A stretch of DNA of 33,275 bases from RGIG4608 sp045637205 (GTDB lineage: Bacteria; Bacillota; Clostridia; Oscillospirales; CAG-272), in the NCBI GenBank assembly GCA_045637205.1, contig JAZTYY010000047.1:1-33275 (forward strand). Direction: 5' to 3'. A program made the position numbers and the translations under genes. Numbering within the stretch: position 1 is the stretch's first letter; each line of letters begins with the position of its first letter. This document shows positions 24,847 through 33,106 of the stretch, in pieces. The notes below the pieces were generated by a model. The model did not search any database, had not been told where the DNA came from, and saw nothing but the letters and a program-made list of their open reading frames with translations.

Positions 24847-25700
24847 TTCTTACCTTTCAACAAAGCGGCAATCTCTTCAACCGCTGCTTCTTCAGTATAA
24901 ATTCCATTATTTACGTTAATTCCACGTGCATTAAGCTCGTGCATAAGCAAAGTAATTTGAGGAACTGCAAGTCCGATTTTTTCAAGCATTTCAGACTCGG
25001 AAAAAACCTCATCACGCGTGCCGTTTAAAACAACCTCACCGTGCGAAAGCACAATAATGTCATCGCAAAGGCGCGCCATATCCTCCATACTGTGACTTAC
25101 TATAATAATAGTTGCTCCTGTTTTTTCGCGATATTTGAAAATACCGTTCAAAATAACGTCTCGTCCTTGGGGGTCAAGACCAGCCGCAGGCTCATCAAGA
25201 ACAAGCACCTCAGGACGCATAGCAATAATTCCTGCAATAGCAACTCTACGCTTTTGTCCACCTGACAAATCAAATGGATTTTTTTGAAGCACCTCGGGGT
25301 CAAGACCAACGAAATCAATAGCTTCTCTTATTCTTTGTGCAATTTCTTCGTCGTTAAGTCCCATATTTTTAGGTCCAAATGCGATATCCTTTTCAACTGT
25401 TTCTTCAAAAAGCTGATACTCAGGATACTGCATAACAAGTCCTACACGAAAACGCACCTTGCCAATTTCTTTCGGTTTTTCCCAGATATCCACACCATCT
25501 AAGTAAACCTTACCCTCACTTGGAGTTGAAAGTCCATTCAAAAGCTGAAGCATTGTACTCTTGCCACTTCCTGTATGACCAATAAGACCCGTAATTGAGC
25601 CCTCTTTAATCTCTATATTAACTTTTTTGAGCGCTTCTTTGCAATATGTCGTTCCTTTTCCATAAAAGAACGAAACGTTCTCAAGTTTAATTTTTCCCAT
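24843..25700 (-). CDS. ecfA2: ECF transporter ATPase EcfA2
   Basis: The 285-residue ABC ATPase is the second of a pair. Walker A GHTGSGKS is at 41-48, the Q-loop MQYPEYQLFEETVEKD follows, then the signature LSGGQKRR and Walker B VLVLDEPAAGLDP. The Q-loop with YQLF and the order A1-A2-T identify it as an ECF module ATPase. It starts on the last base of ecfA1 (TAATG) and its end overlaps ecfT by 4 nt. It hydrolyses ATP to drive uptake of vitamins or metals with EcfA1 and EcfT. Confidence 0.95.
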   Translation of the reverse strand: MGKIKLENVSFFYGKGTTYCKEALKKVNIEIKEGSITGLIGHTGSGKSTMLQLLNGLSTPSEGKVYLDGVDIWEKPKEIGKVRFRVGLVMQYPEYQLFEETVEKDIAFGPKNMGLNDEEIAQRIREAIDFVGLDPEVLQKNPFDLSGGQKRRVAIAGIIAMRPEVLVLDEPAAGLDPQGRDVILNGIFKYREKTGATIIIVSHSMEDMARLCDDIIVLSHGEVVLNGTRDEVFSESEMLEKIGLAVPQITLLMHELNARGINVNNGIYTEEAAVEEIAALLKGKK

Positions 25701-26566
25701 TATCTTTTCTTAAGTGCCCTTTCAATAGCATCAGCGCATGCTGTGGGGGTGTGACACTCTCCTTCAATATTGATTCCGTGTTTTTTAAGTGAATGAACAA
25801 GACGCACACATTGGGGCACATCAAGTCCACATTTTTCAAGCTTTTCGGGATTCGCAAAAATCTCCTGAGGCTTGCCATCCATAATTATCTCACCATCGTC
25901 GATAACAACAATTCTATTGGCTCTTGCTGCCTCATCCATATAGTGAGTTATCATAATAATTGTGATACCGTGCTCGCGATTGAGCTTTTCAATGGTATTC
26001 ATAATATCTCGTCTACCCAAGGGATCAAGCATTGCTGTTGATTCATCAAAAATCATACAGTCCGGCTGCATTGCAAGAATACCTGCAATTGCAATTCTTT
26101 GCTTTTGTCCACCTGAAAGTCGAGCAGGCTCACTTTTTGTGTGCTCACTCATGCCAACAACTGCAAGTGCATCATCGACTCTGCGACGAATCTCCAATGG
26201 TTCAATTCCAAGATTTTCAGGGCCAAAGGCAACATCGTCCTCAACTATTGTAGCAACAAGCTGATTATCGGGATTTTGAAATACCATTCCCACCTTTTTA
26301 CGAAGCTCAAAAACATCATCCTCGGTCATATCGGGATTGGTTATATCCTTACCGTCAATATATATCTTACCCGAATCGGGTTCAAGTATCATATTTAAAA
26401 GCTTTGCAAGAGTTGATTTACCGGAGCCGTTATGACCAAGCACTGCAAGATATTCCCCTTTTTTTATGTCAAGAGAAACATTCTTTAAAACACTTGTCTT
26501 GCTACCATCATCCTCTTCATAGCTAGCACACAAATTCTCTATTTTGATATAAGAATCAGAATTCAC
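25700..26566 (-). CDS. ecfA1: ECF transporter ATPase EcfA1
   Basis: The 288-residue ABC ATPase has Walker A GHNGSGKS at 44-51, Q-loop FQNPDNQLVATIVEDD, signature LSGGQKQR, and a Walker B FDESTAMLDP. The Ser after the catalytic Glu is typical of EcfA1, where EcfA2 has Pro. It lies 24 nt after the RlmI-like methyltransferase and overlaps ecfA2 by one base. It forms the heterodimeric motor with EcfA2. Confidence 0.95.
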   Translation of the reverse strand: MNSDSYIKIENLCASYEEDDGSKTSVLKNVSLDIKKGEYLAVLGHNGSGKSTLAKLLNMILEPDSGKIYIDGKDITNPDMTEDDVFELRKKVGMVFQNPDNQLVATIVEDDVAFGPENLGIEPLEIRRRVDDALAVVGMSEHTKSEPARLSGGQKQRIAIAGILAMQPDCMIFDESTAMLDPLGRRDIMNTIEKLNREHGITIIMITHYMDEAARANRIVVIDDGEIIMDGKPQEIFANPEKLEKCGLDVPQCVRLVHSLKKHGINIEGECHTPTACADAIERALKKR

Positions 26567-26590
26567 TGCGTGTGTTTCCTTTCTTTTGTC

Positions 26591-27457
26591 TTATTTACTC
26601 TCCTGCCAACGCGCACTTGCTCCGCAGGGCATAAAGCCACCCGTATACTTTACAGGAAGCGCAATTTCACTTGCCTCGCATTTACCACCATAAACCTTGG
26701 AAATGCGAAGATCAACAATATAACTCATAGTAAGAGGAGAAAGTCCTGTTGTATATGAGTTTATAAGGAAAAACAAGGGCTTGTCGGAAAGCACCTTTGA
26801 TGTAAGTGCAACGAGATCGTCAATGCTATCCTCAATCTTCCAAATTTCACCTGAAGGGCCTCTACCATAGGAGGGGGGATCCATAATAATTGCATCGTAC
26901 TTATTGCCACGTCTGATTTCGCGTTCAACGAATTTCTTGCAATCATCAACGATATAACGAATGGGGGCATTTTCAAGTCCTGAAAGCTTTGCGTTCTCCT
27001 TAGCCTGTGCCACCATTCCCTTGGCAGCATCAACGTGACAAACTGAAGCACCTGCCTTTGCAGCGGCAACAGTTGCACCACCTGTATATGCAAAAAGATT
27101 CAATACCTTAATGGGTCTGCCTGCATTTTTGATAAGTTCGGAAAACCAATCCCAGTTAGCAGCTTGTTCGGGGAAAAGGCCTGTATGCTTAAAGCCCATA
27201 GGACGAAGTACAAATCCAAGTTCACCGTAATTTATATTCCATTCTTCAGGAAGATTCTTTTTTACCCATTTACCGCCACCGGTGTTTGCTCTGCGATAAA
27301 TTCCGTCAGCACGCTTCCACTCGGGTGCGTTTCTTTCGCTATGCCAAATTATTTGCGGGTCGGGTCTTATAAGTATATATTTTCCCCATCTTTCAAGACG
27401 CTCACCGTCGGAAGCATCAAGAAGCTGATAGTCTTTCCAATTATTTGCACTCCACAT
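26591..27457 (-). CDS. RlmI-like class I SAM methyltransferase
   Basis: The 288-residue methyltransferase has a small N-terminal beta domain and a Rossmann SAM domain with NLFAYTGG at 120-127 and the DPPSYGRG motif at 193-200. This is the COG1092/RlmI-RlmK type, whose known members methylate cytosine or guanine in 23S rRNA. The usual N-terminal PUA domain is not evident, so the substrate may differ. The start at 27457 is chosen because it begins the family-like region and lies 1 nt after the ruvC stop; a longer frame to 27562 would only translate ruvC sequence in another frame. It is probably co-transcribed with ruvC. Confidence 0.85.
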   Translation of the reverse strand: MWSANNWKDYQLLDASDGERLERWGKYILIRPDPQIIWHSERNAPEWKRADGIYRRANTGGGKWVKKNLPEEWNINYGELGFVLRPMGFKHTGLFPEQAANWDWFSELIKNAGRPIKVLNLFAYTGGATVAAAKAGASVCHVDAAKGMVAQAKENAKLSGLENAPIRYIVDDCKKFVEREIRRGNKYDAIIMDPPSYGRGPSGEIWKIEDSIDDLVALTSKVLSDKPLFFLINSYTTGLSPLTMSYIVDLRISKVYGGKCEASEIALPVKYTGGFMPCGASARWQESK

Positions 27458-27458
27458 A

Positions 27459-27980
27459 TTAATAAACCTTTCCGTAAGTTTGTTTTTTATTGTAATATTT
27501 TGATATCTTTGACGAGCCTGCGTGTGCATGGCAAATTGCAATGGCAAGAGCATCAGCAGCATCGTCAGGACTAATTTTTTCTTTAATATTGAGGAACATT
27601 TGAACCATGGTAATTACCTGATTTTTCTCTGCTCTACCATATCCAACTATACTTTGCTTTACCTGCAAAGGTGTGTATTCAAAAATTTCAACCCCCAAAA
27701 GCTCGGCACAAAGCAAAATTACTCCGCGTGCTTCAGCAACGGCAATACCTGTTTTTTGGTTGGTATTCCAGAAAAGCTCTTCAACAGCCATGGCATCGGG
27801 ATGATATTTTTCAATTATGTCCTTGAGCTCACGGTAAATAGTTGCAAGACGTTTTTCAGTATCCGTATGCGCGGGAGTTCGAATTACACCGTAATCAAGC
27901 GTACGAAACTTTGAGCCACTATATTCAATTACGCCAAAGCCCACTATGGCAACGCCAGGGTCAATTCCAAGAATAATCAT
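27459..27980 (-). CDS. ruvC: Holliday junction resolvase RuvC
   Basis: The 173-residue endonuclease cuts Holliday junctions symmetrically, working with RuvAB. The four acidic catalytic residues are in place: D7 (GIDPG), E67 (AVEELF), D140 and D143 (SPDDAADALA). The ATG at 27980 is chosen because AGGAGGA lies 5 nt upstream; the in-frame ATG at 27998 has no such site. It is the first gene of a nine-gene run towards the ClpE-like gene. Its promoter faces away from DUF951-yfhO-ruvAB, and the promoter spacer holds a LexA-like palindrome. Confidence 0.97.
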   Translation of the reverse strand: MIILGIDPGVAIVGFGVIEYSGSKFRTLDYGVIRTPAHTDTEKRLATIYRELKDIIEKYHPDAMAVEELFWNTNQKTGIAVAEARGVILLCAELLGVEIFEYTPLQVKQSIVGYGRAEKNQVITMVQMFLNIKEKISPDDAADALAIAICHAHAGSSKISKYYNKKQTYGKVY

Positions 27981-28014
27981 CCTATTCCTCCTATGCATAC
28001 TTTATCAATTTATC

Positions 28015-28043
28015 ATTATAACATATGTTTATAAAAAAGTCAA
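28015..28043 (-). promoter_or_regulatory. Promoter of the ruvC run
   Basis: On the minus strand, TTGACT (28043-28038) and TATAAT (28020-28015) are 17 nt apart, predicting a leader of 25-30 nt before the ruvC ATG. Confidence 0.85.
28020..28029. promoter_or_regulatory. Candidate degenerate LexA (SOS) operator in the ruvC promoter
   Basis: The palindrome AACATATGTT matches the inner 10 bases of the Gram-positive SOS box GAACATATGTTC; both outer bases differ (T in place of G and of C). It sits in the spacer between the -35 and -10 of ruvC, where a repressor would block RNA polymerase. AT-rich sequence can give such palindromes by chance. Confidence 0.4.
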
Positions 28044-28098
28044 TTATATTTGTATATAATATATAATAATATCAAATAAAAAATATTTGATTTTACCA

Positions 28099-28127
28099 TT
28101 TACTTGAAGGAATTTTTGTGGTATAAT
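28099..28127 (+). promoter_or_regulatory. Promoter of the DUF951-yfhO-ruvAB run
   Basis: TATAAT at 28122-28127 has an extended TGG just upstream, with TTTACT (28099-28104) 17 nt before it. The predicted leader is about 26 nt. Confidence 0.75.
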
Positions 28128-28159
28128 AATTGTGTATATCATGTTTTGCGGAGGCAATT

Positions 28160-28366
28160 ATGAAAATAGTAAAGTTATTTGTCGGTGATGTGGTGGAAAT
28201 GAAAAAAAATCACCCCTGCGGATCTAATCAATTTAAAATAATTCGCGTTGGTTCTGAGGTGCGTGTGCTTTGTCTTGGATGCTCACACGACATGACTATC
28301 GATAGAATAAAATTTGAAAAATCTATAAAGAAATTTATTGTTTCAAACAATCCCGAAACAGTTTGA
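28160..28366 (+). CDS. DUF951 family small protein
   Basis: The 68-residue protein belongs to the DUF951 family of Firmicutes, whose function is unknown. It begins with FVGDVVEMKKNHPCGSNQF, typical of the family, and has a possible metal site made of C20, C38, C41 and H43. The ATG at 28160 is chosen because GCGGAGG lies 5-6 nt upstream; a frame from 28130 has no support. It is the first gene of the run leading to yfhO, ruvA and ruvB, 12 nt before yfhO. Confidence 0.88.
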   Translation: MKIVKLFVGDVVEMKKNHPCGSNQFKIIRVGSEVRVLCLGCSHDMTIDRIKFEKSIKKFIVSNNPETV

Positions 28367-28378
28367 TAAGGAGATATA

Positions 28379-31258
28379 ATGAAGCTTCAAAATCCATTCA
28401 AAAAAGTAACTAAAAATCCAAAATTACTTGCATTTAAAAATGAATACGGATATCTTGGATATTCATTTTTCATTCCCGCCCTTCTTATGCTGGCAATATA
28501 CATCGCAATGGGACACAAGCCCCTTGGTGACTTTTCAGTGCTCACTCTTGACTTGAATGCCCAATATGTATATTTCTATGAGGCGCTTAGAGATTTCGTC
28601 TATGGAGATTCTTCACTTCTCTATTCATTCTCACGTTCTCTTGGCGGTGAGTTTATGGGAATCTATGCTTACTATGTTGCAAGCCCACTTTCATATATAG
28701 TAGCCCTTTTCCCTAAATCTATGATGCTCTATGCACTTTTGACAATAATCATAATAAAAATTGGTCTTTGTGGTCTTTTCTTTGGCTTTTATCTTCACAA
28801 GCAAACGAAAAACCCGAACAAGCTCAATATTATTATGTTCTCTATTATGTATGCTCTTTCTGCATATGCAATAACCTACCAAAACAATATAATGTGGCTT
28901 GATGGGCTCTTCCTTTTGCCACTTTTGACATATTCAATCGAAAAGCTTGTTAAGGAAAGAAAATACCTTCTCTTCATTGGTATTCTTGCCCTTATGATGA
29001 TGAGTCACTACTATATTGGCTATATGCTTTGTTGGTATACCTTCTTTTGCTTCTTTTTCACTTATTTCAAAGAGGGTAAGCAAGAAGAAATTAATCCAAC
29101 AGGTGAAAAACACCACTTTATTAAGTCATTGCTTAGAATTGGCGGTTCGAGTGTTCTCGGTATAGGTATTTCCGCCTTTGTAGTAGGTGCGGCTTATTAC
29201 TCACTTCAATTCGGTAAAAATGATTTTTCCGAGCCAAATTGGGATATTTTTTCAAGATTCGATTTGTTCGATTTGTTCCCAAAGCTCTTGCCCGGCTCAT
29301 ATGACACCGTAATGCACGAGGGTCTTCCCCTTCTTTACTGTGGAATTCTTATGCTCTTTATGTTGCCCATATATATTATGGCAAAAAGAGTCAAATCAAG
29401 AGAAAAGGTATTCTATTGTGGCTTTGTCCTTCTTTACGTGCTAATTATGGTGTTAAATCCCACAGACCTTGTTATGCACGGCTTCCAAATGCCCAACTGC
29501 TTGAATTATAGATATAGCTTTATTGTTATATTCTTGCTTCTTATTATGGCATACAAGGGCTTTTGCGAAATACAAGAGCACTCTCCAAAGAAGATTTTGG
29601 CAACAGGCGGAGTAATTTTGGCACTCCTGTTGGTAGCACAAAAAATGTCTTTCCCCAACTTCATTCTTTCGGATGATGAAAACCATAAATACGGCTTCGT
29701 GTTTAACGAGCTCCCATTCCTTTGGGTAGTTGTGTTCTCAATAATTGCTATTTTTGCCGTTGGCGTTGCACTTTGCTATCTCATTAAAACAAAAAACAAA
29801 GAAAAGGTTAGCAAAATACTTTTGGTTATTGTGTGCCTTGAGCTTTTTGCTAATGGCATTGTAACCTTTGCTTCAATGAGTTATGACATTGGATGGGGTT
29901 CATACTCCTCATATGCCGACTATTTTGAACAATTAAGTCCCATAGTTAATTCCGTTCAAGAGCAGGACAAGACCTTCTACCGTTCCGAAAAAACAACTCA
30001 CCGTTGTACAAATGACAATATGGCTCTTAACATAAAGGGACTCTCAAACTCCACATCAACCCTTAATCAAACCACAATTGATCTTATTGATTACCTTGGC
30101 TTCTATGCCGATGCACATTGGACTCAATATTATGGCTCAACAGCATTTACTGATTCCCTTTTCGGTGTAAAATATATCTATTCTAACGTGAGCAACGACT
30201 ACAACAAGGAATCCCTTGCTCAAAACGAATTTATGGATATATTCTATGAAAAGGTTGCTGAGGATGAATATTATTACGCATACAAAAATCCCTATGCACT
30301 TGGTTTAGCATTTGGTGTGGATAATTCAATATTGAATCTTGAAACCGATTTGCAGTATGAATATGAAACCAATGAGGGACTTAAAAATCCCTTTGAGGCG
30401 CAAAACATCCTGTTCAACACTTTACTTGGTAACGATGAAGAAAATTACGTTGAATTCTTCACTGCAATTCCATTAAGAAAGAACCAAGAAATCGTTGGAA
30501 ATCTTGGCTCTGTAGGCTTTGGCACTGAATATTCAGCAACCTCTGACAATCTTGAAGAAAACGCATTTGAATTCAACTTCACAGTTAAAAACAGTGGTCC
30601 ACTTTACCTCTATCTCCCCACAGGATATGAACGCTCATTTATACTTTACGTTAACGGTGAGCAATATGTTGAAGTAAGCAATTACTCACGAATTGTTTTC
30701 TTGGGTTATAGAGAAAGTGGTGAAGAAATCAGCCTTGGCTTCCGTCTTCCCGAAAACAAGTTATATTTCTTCAAAAACACAAATTACCTTTATACACTTG
30801 ATATGGATGAATTTGAACACGCTTATGAAAAGCTCGCTAAAACAAGCCTTATCACAACTGAAGAATCAACTGACGATCACATCCTTGGTTCAATTACAAC
30901 TTACGAGGATAAAAAGCTGATTATGACTACCATTCCATACGATGAAGGTTGGAAGGTTTACGTTGATGGCGAGCCCGTTGCAATTCATGCCGTTTACGGT
31001 GACTCACTCCTAGCATTCTATATTGAAGATTCCGGTGAGCATCAAATTGAATTCAAGTATATGCCCTACACCTACGTTATAACTTCTATAATTTCCGTTG
31101 TATCATTGATTATATTTGTATTGCTTATAGCATACGAATTGGGCAAAAGCAAAAAAACCGTGCCCGTTAACACAAACAATGAATTGCTTGATGAAGCAAC
31201 TGAGGAAGTAGTAGAAGAAGCTACAACAGACACCATTGAAACAGAAGGAGAAAACTGA
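28379..31258 (+). CDS. YfhO-family polytopic membrane protein
   Basis: The 959-residue protein has a short basic start and a membrane segment near 26-46. More than ten hydrophobic segments run to about residue 480, followed by a large outer beta-rich domain (about 490-900), one last membrane segment near 905-925, and an acidic Glu/Thr-rich cytosolic tail. This is the YfhO/COG4485 family, GT-C-like proteins that in Bacillus and Listeria transfer sugars from lipid carriers onto wall or lipoteichoic acid. The motif LDLNAQYVYFYEALRD after the first segment is conserved in the family. Its stop overlaps the ruvA start (TGATG), so ruvAB translation is coupled to it. The acceptor glycan is unknown. 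Confidence 0.88.
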   Translation: MKLQNPFKKVTKNPKLLAFKNEYGYLGYSFFIPALLMLAIYIAMGHKPLGDFSVLTLDLNAQYVYFYEALRDFVYGDSSLLYSFSRSLGGEFMGIYAYYVASPLSYIVALFPKSMMLYALLTIIIIKIGLCGLFFGFYLHKQTKNPNKLNIIMFSIMYALSAYAITYQNNIMWLDGLFLLPLLTYSIEKLVKERKYLLFIGILALMMMSHYYIGYMLCWYTFFCFFFTYFKEGKQEEINPTGEKHHFIKSLLRIGGSSVLGIGISAFVVGAAYYSLQFGKNDFSEPNWDIFSRFDLFDLFPKLLPGSYDTVMHEGLPLLYCGILMLFMLPIYIMAKRVKSREKVFYCGFVLLYVLIMVLNPTDLVMHGFQMPNCLNYRYSFIVIFLLLIMAYKGFCEIQEHSPKKILATGGVILALLLVAQKMSFPNFILSDDENHKYGFVFNELPFLWVVVFSIIAIFAVGVALCYLIKTKNKEKVSKILLVIVCLELFANGIVTFASMSYDIGWGSYSSYADYFEQLSPIVNSVQEQDKTFYRSEKTTHRCTNDNMALNIKGLSNSTSTLNQTTIDLIDYLGFYADAHWTQYYGSTAFTDSLFGVKYIYSNVSNDYNKESLAQNEFMDIFYEKVAEDEYYYAYKNPYALGLAFGVDNSILNLETDLQYEYETNEGLKNPFEAQNILFNTLLGNDEENYVEFFTAIPLRKNQEIVGNLGSVGFGTEYSATSDNLEENAFEFNFTVKNSGPLYLYLPTGYERSFILYVNGEQYVEVSNYSRIVFLGYRESGEEISLGFRLPENKLYFFKNTNYLYTLDMDEFEHAYEKLAKTSLITTEESTDDHILGSITTYEDKKLIMTTIPYDEGWKVYVDGEPVAIHAVYGDSLLAFYIEDSGEHQIEFKYMPYTYVITSIISVVSLIIFVLLIAYELGKSKKTVPVNTNNELLDEATEEVVEEATTDTIETEGEN

Positions 31259-31887
31259 TGTTTTACTATATTGAGGGCAAGCTTGCCCACCTTGATTATG
31301 GCTTTGCCGTGATAGATGCAAACGGTGTTGGCTATAAATTAACTATTACACAAACAACGTATGAGGCTATGCCTCCCCACCTTTCAGTTAGTGAAGCCCC
31401 CATTGTTCGTCTTTACACCTATATGGCAGTAAGAGAGGACGGAATTGAGCTTTTTGGCTTTGCAAGTGAAAGTGAGCTTGAGGCGTTTAAGCTTCTTATA
31501 ACAGTTTCAGGTGTTGGCCCTAAGGCCGCTGTATCAATTCTTTCAGTATTCTCACCTGACAAGCTGTTTATTACAATTATGAATGAAGACACAAAGGCTA
31601 TTGCAAAAGCAAACGGCATTGGTGCAAAAACTGCTGCAAGAATTGTTCTTGAGCTTAAGGACAAGGTTTCAAAGTCCTACACCGAAAGCGTTTCCATACC
31701 TCAAAACGTGGCTCAAGGAAAGGCTTCGATGCCCGCTGGCAGCTCAAAGCTTTCAGATGCGCAAAGTGCCCTTTTGGTGCTTGGCTACACCAAGAGTGAG
31801 GTTGTTGCAGCCCTTCGCGGAGTGGATATTTCCAACAAAGAAACCGACGATATTATTCGTATTGCACTTAAAAATCTTAGCAGATAG
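31258..31887 (+). CDS. ruvA: Holliday junction DNA helicase subunit RuvA
   Basis: The 209-residue protein binds four-way junctions as a tetramer and loads RuvB. The N-terminal OB-fold has the typical start MFYYIEGKLAH. Two helix-hairpin-helix motifs follow, GVGPKAAVSIL and GIGAKTAARIVLELKDK. A linker leads to the C-terminal RuvB-binding domain with LGYTKSEVVAAL. The start overlaps the yfhO stop by one base and ruvB follows after 13 nt. Confidence 0.97.
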   Translation: MFYYIEGKLAHLDYGFAVIDANGVGYKLTITQTTYEAMPPHLSVSEAPIVRLYTYMAVREDGIELFGFASESELEAFKLLITVSGVGPKAAVSILSVFSPDKLFITIMNEDTKAIAKANGIGAKTAARIVLELKDKVSKSYTESVSIPQNVAQGKASMPAGSSKLSDAQSALLVLGYTKSEVVAALRGVDISNKETDDIIRIALKNLSR

Positions 31888-31900
31888 GAGGTAGATAAAT

Positions 31901-32968
31901 ATGCGTTACGATGAAGATTTTGATTTTGAAAACAATTATGAGGACCGCACAGTTTCTCCCTCTATGACAGGTGATGACGCGCGTGAAAACGAGCTTCGTC
32001 CCCAAACCCTCGAAGAATATATCGGTCAGGAAAAGGCAAAGGAAAATCTTAAAATCTATATTGAGGCGGCAAAGCTCAGAGGAGATGCGCTTGACCACGT
32101 TCTTCTCTATGGCCCTCCCGGTCTTGGTAAGACAACACTTTCACACATCATCGCAAATGAGATGGGCGTAAACATTAAAATCACTTCAGGCCCTGCAATT
32201 GAAAAGCAAGGTGATCTCGTTGCAATTTTGACAGGTCTTGAAAACGGCGACGTGCTTTTCATAGATGAAATTCACCGCCTTTCACGTTCCATTGAGGAAG
32301 TGCTTTATCCCGCAATGGAGGACTATTCCGTTGATATTATCATCGGTAAAGGCCCTGCGGCAAGAAGCATTAGAATCGATTTGCCTAAGTTTACACTCAT
32401 CGGTGCTACAACAAGAGCAGGTCAGCTCACAACTCCCTTGCGCGATAGATTCGGTGTGCTTTTGAAGCTCGAGCTTTACAGTCCCGAGGAGCTTGCGACA
32501 ATTATTAAGAGAAGCGCAAATATACTTGGTATCAACATCACCGAGGACGGCGCACTTGAGCTCGCTTCCCGTTCACGCGGAACACCTCGTATAGCAAATC
32601 GTTTACTCAAACGCGTACGCGACTTTGCCATGGTTATGGGAGATGGAATTATTAACTGCGAGATAGCTAGATATGCTCTTAATAAGCTCGAAATTGACGA
32701 GCTCGGTCTTGACAGCCTTGATAGAAGAATGCTTGAAACAATAATTCGTTTCTATAACGGAGGCCCTGTTGGTCTTGATACGATAGCCGCAACAATAGGT
32801 GAAGAAGCAATCACTATTGAGGACGTTTGCGAGCCATATCTTTTGCAGATTGGCTTCCTTTCAAGAACTCCTAAAGGACGTTGCGTAACTCCGTTAGCTT
32901 ATGAGCATCTTGGTATTCCCTATCGTGCAAATGGCAAGGGCGATGCAAGTCAAACGACTATAATTTAA
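31901..32968 (+). CDS. ruvB: Holliday junction branch-migration ATPase RuvB
   Basis: The 355-residue AAA+ motor drives branch migration with RuvA. Walker A GPPGLGKT is at 71-78 and Walker B ends DEIH at 122-125. The ATTRAG sensor region and the C-terminal winged helix with FLSRTPKGR are both present. The start has an AGGAGGT site at a good distance. It is the last gene of the run, ended by the hairpin at 32979-33004. RuvC is encoded 4 kb away on the other strand. Confidence 0.98.
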   Translation: MRYDEDFDFENNYEDRTVSPSMTGDDARENELRPQTLEEYIGQEKAKENLKIYIEAAKLRGDALDHVLLYGPPGLGKTTLSHIIANEMGVNIKITSGPAIEKQGDLVAILTGLENGDVLFIDEIHRLSRSIEEVLYPAMEDYSVDIIIGKGPAARSIRIDLPKFTLIGATTRAGQLTTPLRDRFGVLLKLELYSPEELATIIKRSANILGINITEDGALELASRSRGTPRIANRLLKRVRDFAMVMGDGIINCEIARYALNKLEIDELGLDSLDRRMLETIIRFYNGGPVGLDTIAATIGEEAITIEDVCEPYLLQIGFLSRTPKGRCVTPLAYEHLGIPYRANGKGDASQTTII

Positions 32969-32978
32969 TATACAAAAA

Positions 32979-33007
32979 ATCCCCCAAGCACATGCTTGGG
33001 GGATAAT
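32979..33007. terminator. Bidirectional terminator between ruvB and the right-edge genes
   Basis: A perfect 11-bp stem (32979-32989 with 32994-33004) has a 4-nt loop. ATTTTA follows on the plus strand and TTTTTTGTATATT on the minus strand. Confidence 0.9.
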
Positions 33008-33012
33008 TTTAT

Positions 33013-33066
33013 TTAAAATTTTTCAGTTTCTTCTTCGGGGTCGTCCTCTTTATTTGCATTTTTCAT
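33013..33066 (-). CDS. Possible 17-residue acidic peptide
   Basis: A short ATG frame encodes MKNANKEDDPEEETEKF. GGAGGTG lies 6 nt before the ATG, an ideal ribosome binding site, and the terminator follows 8 nt after the stop. It lies 40 nt downstream of a larger gene on the same strand, so it would share its transcript. Seven of 17 residues are Glu or Asp clustered in the middle and no hydrophobic part exists. I do not recognise it. The size means only expression data or conservation could confirm it. Confidence 0.45.
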   Translation of the reverse strand: MKNANKEDDPEEETEKF

Positions 33067-33106
33067 CCTTTACACCTCCGTATACATCAATATCCTCGTT
33101 TTTCAG

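Noticed and set aside
27458..27562. Longer N-terminus for the RlmI-like methyltransferase
   Set aside because: It would overlap the conserved C-terminal coding part of ruvC, and the family-like sequence begins at 27457.
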